From positions 518,501 to 582,500 of the forward strand of contig OU015669.1 of the NCBI GenBank assembly GCA_907165275.2: DNA of 64,000 nucleotides, written 5' to 3'. This DNA comes from Zygaena filipendulae. Its lineage: Eukaryota; Arthropoda; Insecta; Lepidoptera; Zygaenidae. Below, piece after piece: positions 1 to 11,061 of this stretch. The notes under the pieces are model-generated. The model ran no database searches and was not told the DNA's origin. It saw nothing but the letters and a program-made list of their open reading frames with translations. The position numbers and the translations under genes were made by a program. The stretch's first letter is position 1. Every line of letters begins with the position of its first letter.

Positions 1-1194
1 CATCTCTGATAACGTGTATGAAATTTTGCATGTCACACGTTAACAGGGGTCCCCCTAGCCAAAGTGTATTCTACAAACCAACAATAGATAGATAGATAGA
101 TAAGTATAGATAGTAACGAATCGTCATGTCAGCTGGGCCCTTATACTATGACCATAACCGCGTTAAGATAAGACGCGGCAAAAACTGTCTTTCCCTCGTA
201 ATAGTAGAAGTTTTACTCCAAAAAATTAAACATTTATGTTTCTTATGGCATAAAAAAAATATCAAATATTTTGGCATCTAGAAAGTTTGGAAATGCGTTT
301 ATGGGACGCGCGTTATGGGCAAGGAATCTTGTTGGTCATAGTGAATAAGGGCCCTGGTCAGCCAATCAAAACTAGTTTTACGTGACCACGTGAAAAATAA
401 CGATTGTAGAATGTCAATTTGACTAGGGGAAAGGTACTTTTAATGCCGGAATTCCCGCGGGAATTCCAAAATTAACGCGGTTGAAACCACGGCCAGTCGA
501 TTAATCATTTTTTTTTTTAAATATGTACACTACCTGTCCTCTACAACTATGTAAACAGTTTTGTATGTAAATCTAAATAAATGAATCGCCAAATGTGTTG
601 CTAAGCGCATAACTTCAGAACGACTGCACCAAGTTGGATAATTCTTTTTTGTGTTCGTTACTGTCAGGACAAAGTTTTTATAAAAGAAGTTTGGAGTTCT
701 TGTGAGAATTCTGACGAAAGAACGAACTCACGCGGGTGCAACCGCGGAGCACAGAGTAGTCAATTGATGCACCAAGCTAATTTAGGTTATAAAATAATTA
801 GTAGCCGCTTGTGTTTAGTTTTCATATGAGGTATATTAAGTGGACCAATCAGGAAAGTGTACTCATCAGGAAAAGTAATTAGGAAAGTAGACGAATCCGG
901 AAAGTGGACCAAAGAAAAGTAGACTGCTTGAACAAGTGGAGTGATTAGGAAAGTAGATTAGAGCAGATTTACTTTGGTATTTGTGTAGAGTGTGTTTTTA
1001 AGGTACGAATTTGCTATACATGATTATAAACATAAATCATTAATTGCAAAAATAGATAGTTAAGACTACATAAGATTGGACAAATGAGTGCATATTTGTA
1101 ACTAAAAAAAAAATTGCACAATACTAACTTCAAATATAAACATATCAGTCAATTAGATATGAATATTATATAATATTAATAAAAAATAATAAAA
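1..1194. other. Intergenic DNA left of the Cks gene
   Basis: No gene was recognised here. It contains a GATA microsatellite near 85-110, a decayed Helitron 3' part near 431-497 (GGAATTCCCGCGGGAATTCC core followed by a GAAACC hairpin) and a degenerate tandem repeat at 838-960. Stop codons are frequent in all frames. Confidence 0.6.
838..960. repeat. Degenerate short tandem repeat (AGGAAAGTRGAC unit)
   Basis: The block AGGAAAGT followed by GTAC, GGAC or AGAC recurs at irregular 15-35 bp spacing, with CAATC/GAATC between blocks. It reads as an eroded minisatellite with no coding potential. Confidence 0.5.
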
Positions 1195-1200
1195 TTTATT
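1195..1200 (-). terminator. Poly(A) signal AATAAA of the Cks gene
   Basis: AATAAA on the minus strand, about 30 bp downstream of the Cks stop codon. Confidence 0.6.
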
Positions 1201-1230
1201 TTTTTAAGTGTTAACCGAGGCACAGATTTG

Positions 1231-2294
1231 TCAAACTTTAACTGTAGAATTACTAATGCTATCTAGATTGTTAGTGTTACTAGAAGAAGGTATATCAGTT
1301 CTAGGCTTCCGGAACAGCAGCACATGAGGCTCAGGGTTGTGTACCATGAAGTGAAGCCAGCCGGTGCTCTGCTGGACTCCGAGGTTACGCCACTCCGTCT
1401 CTGTCATCAAGTGAGACTTGGGGACCTGACGGGCAATGTCTGTGGGTAAGATGACATGCCTGAAAAATAGAAATTAAAAACATTATACTTGATTTGTCTA
1501 TTAATTATCTTGAGTTACCTGATTTTATAATTATAACTAATTTTATAGAGACCACTTTTGATGTTAGAATACTACATAAAATATATTCTAATACTTGCAG
1601 GTCATATTGTGTTGATTTTCACTGGAAACTGATTTTTGACAGCAAGTTTGATGAATATAATTAAAGTTTTGTCTCTTCTCTTCTCAAATAATATTATGTA
1701 ATTGAATAAATATTTAACCAAATTCAAAAAAGAGGTTCCGTTGTTTTTTTTTTGTTTAATGTATGTTCACTGATTACTCGAATATGGTTGGACCGATTAG
1801 GAAAATTATCTTTTTATTTGAAAGGGTATACTTCCAAGTTGGTCCCATTGTCACCAAGTCGGGATCTGATTATGGGATCTTGGTGAAATCAAGGGAACTC
1901 TTCAAAATTTAAAGGCACACCTACAGCGATTTCGATCATTTTTATTGTAATTTATAAACATAAGATACACACTAAATACCCATTCTTATGGTGAATTTAA
2001 TTTATAACAGTTGCAGTAGTTACAACAAGTTCCTAGGGGATCTCTAAATTCGTAGAGGTTAACCTGTCATCAGCTGATCAGATAGGTACCTACTGTTGGC
2101 TATTTCTTTCGAATTGCAACACTCGCTTTGAAGCAAGTTGTTTTATGCTATGCCTAGATACGTGTATCAAGATAGCTTCAGAGCAACTCATTACGAAAAC
2201 ATGAAAAGAATTCACGTATATTTTGAATGAAATACCTGTATTCGTAGACATCGTCATTGTACCTCTCCGAATATTGTATTTGGTTAACGGGCAT
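1231..2294 (-). CDS. Cks: Cyclin-dependent kinases regulatory subunit (Cks1/Cks30A type)
   Basis: Small adaptor that binds CDK-cyclin complexes and docks phosphorylated substrates during the cell cycle. Two coding exons join as 2236..2294 and 1231..1459 (minus strand): exon 1 ends TACAG|GTATTT and exon 2 starts after TTTTTCAG, splitting an Arg codon in phase 2. The product is 95 aa. Family hallmarks are in order: [17 protein letters not shown], then [20 protein letters not shown], then [17 protein letters not shown] and [11 protein letters not shown]. These cover the phosphate-pocket and CDK-binding residues and the HxPEPH hinge of beta-strand exchange. After the core comes a Ser/Asn-rich tail of about 22 residues ([11 protein letters not shown]...) that is not part of the conserved fold. 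The start chosen is the first ATG, which gives the usual short N-terminus. A TE-free intron of 776 bp separates the exons. Confidence 0.95.
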
Positions 2295-3427
2295 TTTGGA
2301 CTTTTTTGAAACGACAATTAACTACTTATTTCACCTTCAAGGAACAAACTACACGTATTTTTAAATTCGCACACACATTCCTATTTTTATGTAAACAAAA
2401 GAATATCGGGCGCGCTGTCAGCTGTCATGTCATCAGTTATGACCACAGAACACATTCATGACAAATGTCAAACCATACCATACCATGTTTCAAGACATGC
2501 GTTATATGCATCGTTCGTTATCGGTTATACATCCTCCTGATACGCACATTAGTGTTTCAAAACGGGGAACGTGCATGAAATTTATAATTAGATGTTAGAT
2601 CAATATTTTAAAAGTAGGGCCTGAGAAAATCATATTTGAGACTTATTTTTCTTTCACTATGAAAATTTTCAAAATATTCAACTTTTATTTTTGTGAAATG
2701 GAACGCTGCACTGCTTCTAACCACCAATCACAGCTATGGCTACGTGAGAAGTACGTTATTTTTTTTAGGTAATATTTTTCTTTAGTCTTCTCTTTTATCT
2801 AGTTTTGTTTAGGTAGGCCAAATATCTTTTAAATAGATTGGAAATTGGAAATAATAATCGTTCCAAAAATGTTTGACATAAGTGATTTATCATATTTTAT
2901 TATTTTATTTATTTATCAATTATTATTTATCATTGGTGAAAAGGAACGTAGAGGACTTGGTAACGTGATGTGATGTGCCAACCGCGCGTCATGCATGTCT
3001 TGAAACGCGGTCATAACTTCAAAATGAGCTTCAAAATCGTATGCGGTTCAAAAAAAAAAAGACAAAGAAAACCCTATCCCCAATCCAAATAAATTGAAGT
3101 AATAATTCTTCTTTTTGAAATGTGGCGCCTTTTGCAGTCGGTTTATCGCATCGGAAATGACATTTTTTAAAATAATAACCATGGTTGTTTGTGATAGATT
3201 ACTAGAAAAGGTAACGTCGTTTCAACAGATATTAATTTCCTAAGTCACATAGTAACTTTGTATCAGAAATTCAAACTGGATTGATCGATGGCTACTGAGT
3301 ATCTCAGTAGCCATACTTAATACCTAACCTAATACATACCTAGTACCTATACCTAACCTATTATTAACGCGACAGCCCACTGGTTTGGTGGTTAGCAAAC
3401 ACTGGTACTCCGTGGGTACCTACTTCA
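2295..3427. other. Intergenic DNA upstream of the Cks gene
   Basis: The likely Cks promoter lies just right of 2294. Otherwise this is AT-rich with no recognised gene. A tRNA-A-box-like stretch (TGGTTTGGTGGTTAGCAAAC) near 3380 may be a SINE remnant. Confidence 0.4.
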
Positions 3428-3430
3428 ATG

Positions 3431-3759
3431 GGGATGTGGACTACTTTGGAAAATCAAAATTCTAATTAGTCCGTCAGTTAGAAAATAAAAAAACAATAGA
3501 CACGTATTTTTGCTTTTTTAAATAAATTAAAATATTCAGAGATAAAGCGCATTAAAGTTTAGGGTGAGGGGGTCGTGACGTCCCTAACCGCTAAAACCGC
3601 CATACAAACTGTCAGAATAGTGACGTCACGCGAAATTTCAACTCAATAATATATCGCCGTTATTTTTTGATTACGTAAAAAATTAAAAAAAACTTGTCCA
3701 ATATTTTTTAATAATCTACAAGACGGACTAAAAAATAAAAATTAGTCAACATGCCCATT
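3431..3759 (+). mobile_element. CRE-bearing MITE, copy 1
   Basis: About 330 bp, bounded by GGGATGTGGACTA at the left and TAGTCAACATGCCCATT at the right, which are imperfect inverted repeats. The centre carries GTGACGTCACGCG and a mutated partner (GTGACGTCCCTAACC). No ORF. Other copies: 4973-5305 in the same orientation; 54254-54535, 55953-56276 and 58781-59110 inverted; a divergent one at 46195-46522; and a half copy at 4006-4101. Confidence 0.85.
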
Positions 3760-3883
3760 AGTGTCGTGAGTTCGATCCTGTCGGGTAACATTTACATATG
3801 TGACGAACATAAAAGTATTTGACCTAATTTTTTTTAAACAGTCTGTCTCGTCCTTGACTAAGAGAACCATGGTAACCAGTCCA

Positions 3884-3979
3884 GCCCTCTTAGCCAAGTT
3901 GACAAAGGAACGGAATCGTCACGTCACGTGGTCACGCTAAACCAGAATTTTGAATGTCCATCAACTTGGCTAAGGGGGC
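3884..3979. mobile_element. Short TIR element (GCCCTCTTAGCCAAGTTG ends)
   Basis: About 96 bp bounded by GCCCTCTTAGCCAAGTTG and its inverted counterpart CAACTTGGCTAAGGGGGC. A longer relative with the same ends lies at 37149-37315. It sits between a full and a half CRE-MITE. Non-coding MITE. Confidence 0.7.
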
Positions 3980-4005
3980 GGGGTCGATTTACTCGTGTGT
4001 TGGGT

Positions 4006-4101
4006 AATGGGCATGTTGACTAAATTTTTTTTGAGACCGTCTTGTAGATTATTAAAAAAATGGACACATATTTTTTCTCTTTTACGTAATAAAAAAATAA
4101 C
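4006..4101 (-). mobile_element. Half copy of the CRE-bearing MITE
   Basis: AATGGGCATGTTGACTAA and about 80 further bp match the right end of the MITE at 3431-3759 in opposite orientation. It stops before the CRE octamers. The full copy and this half copy enclose 3760-4005 as a large inverted repeat. Confidence 0.75.
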
Positions 4102-4659
4102 GTGTACCTAAGCATGTAAAATTTAATGATGATCGGTTGACTAGTTAAGATCTGAAAAGTTAACAGAAAGAAAGAGTTATTTTCGAGTTTATACCCAATT
4201 AAATAGCTTTCACCAGCGAAAATTTCCTACAGGAATTCCAGGATAAACTATGGGTGTAAACCTTCCTCTCGAATCACTGTATCTATGGTAAAAACCACAT
4301 GACAATCCGTTTAGTAGTTTTTGAGACTAACACACGATAGACAGGTGCGACAGAGGATTTTGTTTCCTTTAAAATAAGCAAGAATTATGTAATAAAATAG
4401 GTAATGAATGATTTACACACCGAGTTAGGTGGTTTCGTTGCGTAGGATACGTACCTAAATGCAGACTCATGTTTTCATTAGGTTCGGGAACACTCTTGCG
4501 CAAGTGGGCGGGTAGGAACGGGTCACCGTATTATCCAATCACTGCGCCCCACTCGCTGCGACCAGTCAATAATGACTCACATACGAGTCGGGTGACCATG
4601 ACGCTCATTAACAGTAGGAATCTAACCAAGGAGACTGATGCTAAGACTGAAAGCGACTA

Positions 4660-4861
4660 CACACGGCCCTAAAAGGACCAGCCAGCAAAAAGGTCGGACA
4701 CCTTACATTATTGAGGATTACTCATAGTCCTCAATAATTTAGTGCGTTCTTAATAATGTGGGTCTGGCCTTTCCGGCCAAACTGGCTGATCTGTCGCGCT
4801 ATTAGGTTTGGCGACCTGGCAACATTACTCCCGATATCGCCTCTGATCTTAGGGCCGTGTG
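4660..4861. mobile_element. Nested-hairpin MITE (CACACGGCCCTAA ends)
   Basis: CACACGGCCCTAA at the left end is repeated inverted as TTAGGGCCGTGTG at the right end. Inside is a second hairpin, ATTGAGGATTACTCA facing its complement in CCTCAATAAT, near 4710-4740. The element is about 200 bp with no ORF. Confidence 0.65.
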
Positions 4862-4972
4862 TTGAGTTAACTGGGGGGGAGGGGGGGAGTAACGCGACAA
4901 AATATGTTGAATTCTAAAATATACTCTACGTGCTACGACGCTGCTATAAAATCAACTCTCATCAACCCAAAG

Positions 4973-5305
4973 AATAGGGATGTGGACTACTTTTGAAAAT
5001 CAAAATTCTAATTAGACCGTCAGTTAGAAAATAAAAAAACAATAGACACGTATTTTTTTGCTTTTTCAAATAAATTAAAATATACGGAGATAAAGCGCAT
5101 TAAAGTTTAGGGTGAGGGGGTCGTGACGTCACTAACCGCTAAAACCGCCATACAAACTGTCCGAATAGTGACGTCACGCGAAATTTCAACTCAATGTATC
5201 GCCGTTATTTTTTGACTACGTGAAAAAAGAAAAAATAGGTGTCCAATATTTTTTTAATAATCTACAAGACGGACTAAAAAACAAAAATTAGTCAACATGC
5301 CCATT
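4973..5305 (+). mobile_element. CRE-bearing MITE, copy 2 (next to the kinase start)
   Basis: Same family and orientation as 3431-3759. It runs from AATAGGGATGTGGACTA to AGTCAACATGCCCATT and contains two CRE-type sites, GTGACGTCACTAACC and GTGACGTCACGCG, about 40 bp apart. It ends 170 bp before the kinase ATG at 5476, so it lies in the promoter or 5' leader. Confidence 0.85.
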
Positions 5306-5475
5306 ATCATCCACTTCAGGACTATTTTGCAATCCCAGACTTCGTTGACACCATATACACTCTACAATCCCTGATCCCATCCAACAAATTAATAATTGGC
5401 AGCCGGGACCTATCCCCTGTTTGCGGCAATCCAATCTCCAGTACAGGCTATCCAGTCAGACGTGATTGGTAAGTC

Positions 5476-7696
5476 ATGACCGACATCACTGTGGAATTCT
5501 TACAGGAACTGCTGAAGGATGAATATCCTGATGTTACGATACAGGACTTCGAGGTAAGTGGGTTTTTAAACATTTTTGAAAGTGAATTAAAAACAGAATA
5601 AAATGTTATTTGTTCTCTCTTTTACTTAAATAGACTTCTCTTGAAAACTTTAGATTTACTTATGAACATTCCTCTACTTGTCTAGAAATATAGAGGTTTC
5701 CATGATAAATAATTGATGACTTTAACAGGGTGCCCCAGGCTCAAAACGCGGTGACAATTACACCTCCATGGTGTATCGAATCTCACTGAAAGGAATCCAA
5801 AAGCACATAGAGCCTGACGGCTCTAGTGAAAATGACCTACCTTGGGAATGTTCCATCATTTACAAATGTCTACCAGAAAGCACTTTAAGGAGAGAAGCTT
5901 TCAAAAGCGATGAGCTTTTCTGCAACGAAGTGGCTTTTTACAACAAGATATGGCCAGCGTTACTAAAATTTCAGGGTCAATGGAGTACGGTTAAAAGTCC
6001 TTTCAAATCGATTCCAAAATGCTATTTAGCTCAGAACGATTTAGTCATTTTGAAAGACTTAAAACAATTGGGCTTCACTATGCCTGATAGAAGACAGGGT
6101 CTTAGTATCGAGCAATGCTATTTCGTTCTCAAGAATCTATCTCAGTTCCATGCTTTGTCTTTAGCCATGAAGTATTATGATCCAGAAGGATTTTACGAAT
6201 TAATAAATATTCAAGATGGCATTTCAGAAGGTATTTATTACTTCTTTTGCGTTCTTCTATTTTAAATAACTTAAATCGCTAAATATTGAAGTCAGTAAAC
6301 ATAAATAAGTAACGAATTGCGGTTAGAGTTTTATTTTCGTCCCTCAGTATTTTTCGTCGAAGAAAACAAAGACTACTACAAGAGCTACTATCGCATAGCT
6401 GCGCGTAACGCCGTAGCTATGGTTGAAGAGGACCTCAGAGAAACGGAAACCAAAGACGTTTACTTGAAGAAATTCCAAGAGTTTTGCAGTGAGGACTCCT
6501 TCTTTCAGACTATGGTGGAACTTGTAACTCCTAAGGAACCGCTTGCTGTTATCTGTCATGGAGATTGTTGGACTAATAATTTGCTCTTCAAATACGTCGA
6601 CGGCGATATTGCCGAGGTGAAAATAGACTTGCAAAGTCCATCATACTGTAATTGTGCGAAAGTTTTCACCATTAGTGTAATTTCACTTGCAGATGAACAT
6701 CGTGGACTTTCAGTTGGTGAGATACGCGTCGCCAGCGCTAGATCTCGTTTATTTGGTGTACATGTGCCTTAATAGACAGCAGAGGTCTGAACACCTGCAG
6801 TCTCTCCTCGAATACTACGCCGACGAGTTGCACAAGAGGCTAGTAGAGTTGAGCGATGACGACTCTGTCTTCAATGACAGTTTAAATAGGGATACACTGT
6901 ATGAGATGTGAGTACTTAGTGATTACTTAACTGACTAGTTATACTACTTACCACAAAAAATAAAGTTACCTATTAAAAACGACGTTTTTCTATCTGTATG
7001 TTTGTGCAAAGAGTCTTCAATTATTACTTTTATTATAGCATCTAGTGCTACACGATGCCCTAGTCAATTCTTCATCGAAATCTCTTCTTTTAAAGTATTT
7101 ACTGCAATCTTAAATAAAGACAAATAGGAAAGGCTTGCTTTAAAATTCAGCAACGATTAGGTAGGTACTTTATAAAATGGTTTTTTTAGGTTACAATGCG
7201 AGTTCAAACGCAGCAGTCGCTTCGGACTCGGGATTGCTCTGGACATGTACCCAATTATGACGTGCGACAGTGATGAAGCCCCCAATCTTTACCAGTCAAA
7301 GGTAAGTAATTAAACCTCTAGACATGAGCATCTTTCACGTTTTATGGAAAAAAGAACATAACATACTTGCAGCGTGGATTTGCTTAGGACCTATATTCTA
7401 CCAAGAGGTTTTTGTCCGCAGTTTCACCCGCAATTTTGATATTCCCTCGAGACTTCTGTTTTGGAAAAATTCTTAGTGTTGCCTACGTCGTTTCATAGAC
7501 AAAGGGTCTTTTAAGAATGTCTACGATAAGAGAATCAGCACTACCAGGTTCTATATGGTTATGTTTCTTTATGTATTCACAGGAAAGCGAGCTGGCTTCC
7601 CCAGAGTGCTTCAAACCGGTGTGGACGTCCAACGAAACTTGCAGGAGGAAAATGACGGACTTGGTACAGGAACTGATCGACGGGGGATTGTTATGA
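5476..7696 (+). CDS. Ecdysteroid kinase-like protein (EcKL / CHK-kinase-like)
   Basis: Predicted cytosolic phosphotransferase of the insect EcKinase family, thought to phosphorylate ecdysteroids or xenobiotic small molecules using ATP. Six exons: 5476..5553, 5729..6230, 6348..6616, 6693..6907, 7190..7301, 7583..7696. All junctions are GT-AG and phases close exactly, giving 429 aa, the normal family length. Visible motifs are a Gly-rich stretch GAPGSKRGDNYTSMVYRI near residue 27, the lysine strand SIIYKCLPES (cf. VKxLP of the family), the Brenner-type catalytic loop HGDCWTNN at 264-271, and the metal-binding IVDFQ at 286-290 (the family has DFQ where protein kinases have DFG), followed by PALDLVYLVYMCL. 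All key residues are present, so it looks functional. Start: the first in-frame ATG, giving MTDITVEFLQELLKDEYP. The exact substrate cannot be told from sequence. Confidence 0.92.
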
Positions 7697-9550
7697 AAAA
7701 AGTTAATTAGGCTATACCATATTATATTTGATTCTGTTTAAATAATTAAAAAAGTAAAAACCTTATATTCGGTCAGCTCCCACGGCAATGCGCGAAGATC
7801 GTATCTATCAGTGGAATGTATCTTATAGTAATTATATTAGTTATACCTTAAATGACTGAAAAATAGTGCGAAAATTTCAGAAATATGAACCTGGCGACGT
7901 AGGTACACCAAAAATTGAAAAATCATATTTTTTCTTTCATTGTATAATGTTAAATTTAAACTAAGTACCTGCTATTTTAGACTGCTTAACATTTGAATAT
8001 AACTGTTGACTAATCCGAGGCTATGTTTTGTTAAATGCAAGTCGCCTTTTTGGGTGTAAAACGTGAAAAATAAAACATTATGAAATTTTGTATAAATTTA
8101 TTGTATTTCGTTTAGTAAGAAATCGCATACAATAAATTGATTTCATGTTATTTAAATCATTTTGATTATTTTCTTATACTATTTATATTTCGCATTTTGT
8201 GACATAAAAATAATCTATAGATTAAGATCGATCGGAAAATAAATTAACGACTATAATAATATAACAGTATTTACGTATTAAAATCAGATCTCTTTGTAGT
8301 CTGTAGGTATATGTTTTTGAAATTGGTATGTTTTTTATTTTAATCAAAATTTAAAAATGTAAGTTTTAAAACGGACTTAAACAATCAAGTCTAATTATAT
8401 GCTATTTTAATTTATTTCGTTTTGTTGCTTAATTTCTTTTCAATCAACACAGCGGTTACTGCCAGTATTACAATTTCTGAAGTTGGGGATCAGGTATTGA
8501 GCACCTTGTTAAATTATTTTAAACTTAAACTTTAATTGTTAATTTTAATAAAAACTTATACCCGTAGATACTCGTGAGTCGTGATCATAGAGTTTTTATA
8601 TCACTATAATGAACTATAGAGCGATAGGTATAGTTTCATTCAAAATTCCATATACAATTTCTTCACAATTTAAAGCACAATATACAAAACCAGTGGAACG
8701 GCGCGATCACCTTCAGTCGTGCTTCAATCTGCTATCGTTCTGTGCTTATCAACTCCATGTGCGTGGGCACATTATTAAAAATATTATAATATTCAAAGAA
8801 AAATAATACTTTTCTATTAGTCTTTTAAACCTTCGCTGCGCAAAACAACGTTCACGTAAAACCGTTAACTGAAACGTAAGTGACGAACGTTGTGTAAAAA
8901 TTATTTGACATACAAAATCCAAAGATGCACATAAAAAAGGTAAAGAATCACAAGGCCGATTGGAAATTCGATATTTCATTTAACTTGTTTTTTAAACGGT
9001 ACGTAATTAAAAGGAGTGCAGCTAAAACATCACAAAACCCGATTAGGTAACTACCAATTTGATCATACGTATACGGATATATTACGGATTCAATTATGAT
9101 TTTAAACCGAATCATAATAAGTTATCTAGTCTATTACCTTCTCTCTGGTCTAGACATGTAAATAAAATTGAAGTGTCTGTTTGTAATTTCAAATTAACAG
9201 CTTTTCACTAAATGCAAATAGATAAAAATAATACATTTTTAAATTTTTCTCTGTTTGTCTGTTTGTTCTGGCTAATCTCTAAAACGGTTGGACCGATTTT
9301 AACGGGTTTTTCACTGGCAGATAGCTAATGTTATAAGGAGTAACTTAGGTTACTTTTCATCCCGGAATTCCCGCGGGATCTCTGAAATTAACGCGGGTGT
9401 ATTATCTAGCACCTAAATTAAAAATATTCAGTCATTGAAAACTTCAGATCGCTTCGTGAGATTCTTACGCCTATAATAATACATCTGAAGTTTCCAATAA
9501 TATCATTGTTAATTTTAATTATCGGATTACACAATATTAATAATATATTT
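7697..9550. other. Intergenic DNA between the kinase and the formin
   Basis: AT-rich, convergent intergenic DNA. It holds a possible kinase poly(A) signal (8069-8074) and a decayed Helitron near 9270-9405 (AACGGTTGGACCGATTTTAA, then GGAATTCCCGCGGGATC and AACGCGGGTG). No gene was recognised. Confidence 0.5.
8069..8074 (+). terminator. Possible poly(A) signal of the kinase gene
   Basis: AATAAA on the plus strand, about 370 bp after the kinase stop, followed by a T-rich stretch. No closer canonical hexamer is seen. Confidence 0.35.
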
Positions 9551-9556
9551 TTTATT
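9551..9556 (-). terminator. Poly(A) signal AATAAA of the formin gene
   Basis: AATAAA on the minus strand about 110 bp downstream of the formin stop codon (9665-9667). Confidence 0.55.
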
Positions 9557-9664
9557 CACTTAACATTTACTAATACTAAAACGTTTTACGTTAAAGCCTG
9601 GCCATTTGCATTCGTATCATAAATTTTACAAGGCACAAATTCCATTTTTGACAATGTGAAATAA

Positions 9665-11061
9665 TTATTTGATACTTGCTCTGAGAATTTGTTGAGGGGT
9701 TGGAGTTAGACTGCCTCTCCCTTTAGAAGCTTGAGTCGGTCTCATGAACCCTGAGGTTTTTGCCGCAGTCTTCAACGGTGGTCTGGCTGCTCCGACCGAG
9801 CTGCCACTAGAAGAAGACCTGGACGCGGGCATCCTGACTACCGGCTTTGGGACAGGCTTGGGAACTGGTTTCGGGGCTGGCGGAGCTCTTTTCACCGTGG
9901 CCACTGAAGCTGAACTATTTAAAGAACTTCTAGAGCTGCGTAAAGACGCTCTAGACGTCGACCTCTCCACTCGTAAGGAGCTGGCTCGCTTGGGGAGAGT
10001 GCGTTTCGAGTCTAAAGGCGTCCGCGGAGGCGTCCTTGTCTCTTTGGTTGTTATAATTTTCTTTGGAATATCAGCCGCCTTTATCTTTTGGGGAGTGGGA
10101 GAGTCGCATTCGACGTTGCAACCAGAAGACGCGCCTTGTGAAGCGCTCTCTGAATTCAAGCTCTGCGTTTCTTCGAATCCTTCATCATTCAGTTCATGCT
10201 CGCTCTTCACTTTAGGGATCCTTGGTGATGTTGTCCTTTCGGCGGGCGGATTTTTTTCTCTCGTGCCAGGTTTCCTGTAAGCATTCCTGGACCAAACTCC
10301 GGTCGGTGGTTCAGTGGGTGATTTTAGTTCTCTAATCGCTTTCTGGACGTCCTCTTGATTGATTGAAGTCTGCCGTCTCATTCTCGCGTAAGGGACTACT
10401 TTAGTTTCTTTGGTGGGTGATGGTTTGTCTGTGCTTTGGTTTTTGAGTCTATCCTGCCAACGTTTAAGCCTATTTTCTTTATCATCCTTGACAGTTTCTA
10501 CAGGTTTCACAACTTCCTCTGTTTCAACAGGATATGAAAGTTGGACCTCTAATTTGGATGGTCTTATCACTTGAGTTTCAGCTACTAGTTCAGATGAACT
10601 GTCAGGTTTCTTAACTTCTTCCGGAGACGTAGGTTCGGTGTTCCTTTTATACCTTCTAGTTCTTCTGGCAGCTGAAAACCTGTCAAATTGTCCATCCCCA
10701 AGTATTTCTTGACACAAGTCTTTCATATCCGCTGACGCTTTATCAGTTGTGTGTAATTTGTTAGTTAGAGTACCGTGGAACTTCTTGCAAGGTTCCCTGT
10801 CTGGCGGTGGACTAAACACTTTCCTTTGTACAGGTGGTGTTTCTATGTTATCAGAGTCTATTTCAACTTTATCAATTTTCTCCCTTTCACTAGTAATTCT
10901 TATGTCTGGTAATTTTCGTTTCTCTTCCTCAGTGATCGACACTAGTGATTGTGGAGTTTCTATTTGTGGTCGCGAACGTTGTCGCCTCAGTCGCCTCATT
11001 TCTTCGTTCTCTTCAGTCTTCCTCCATGGTACTCTGTTATCTTTCTTTTGTGGTTGAACAT
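9665..11061 (-). CDS. form3: Formin last exon: long basic, Ser/Pro-rich C-terminal tail
   Basis: A 1,397-bp terminal exon encodes 465 residues of low complexity, rich in Arg, Lys, Ser, Thr and Pro. It includes [15 protein letters not shown] (a KPVP repeat) and clustered [12 protein letters not shown]. No folded domain is recognised; it is probably a disordered region for regulation or microtubule binding, which is inference from composition. It starts [20 protein letters not shown] after acceptor AAAATTTCAG. This is far longer than the rest of the exons (34-203 bp). Confidence 0.85.

Noticed and set aside
9744..10280. 178-aa plus-strand ORF
   Set aside because: It is antisense to the formin last exon, whose frame continues properly from the spliced upstream exons. 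Its composition simply mirrors Pro/Ser/Lys codons.
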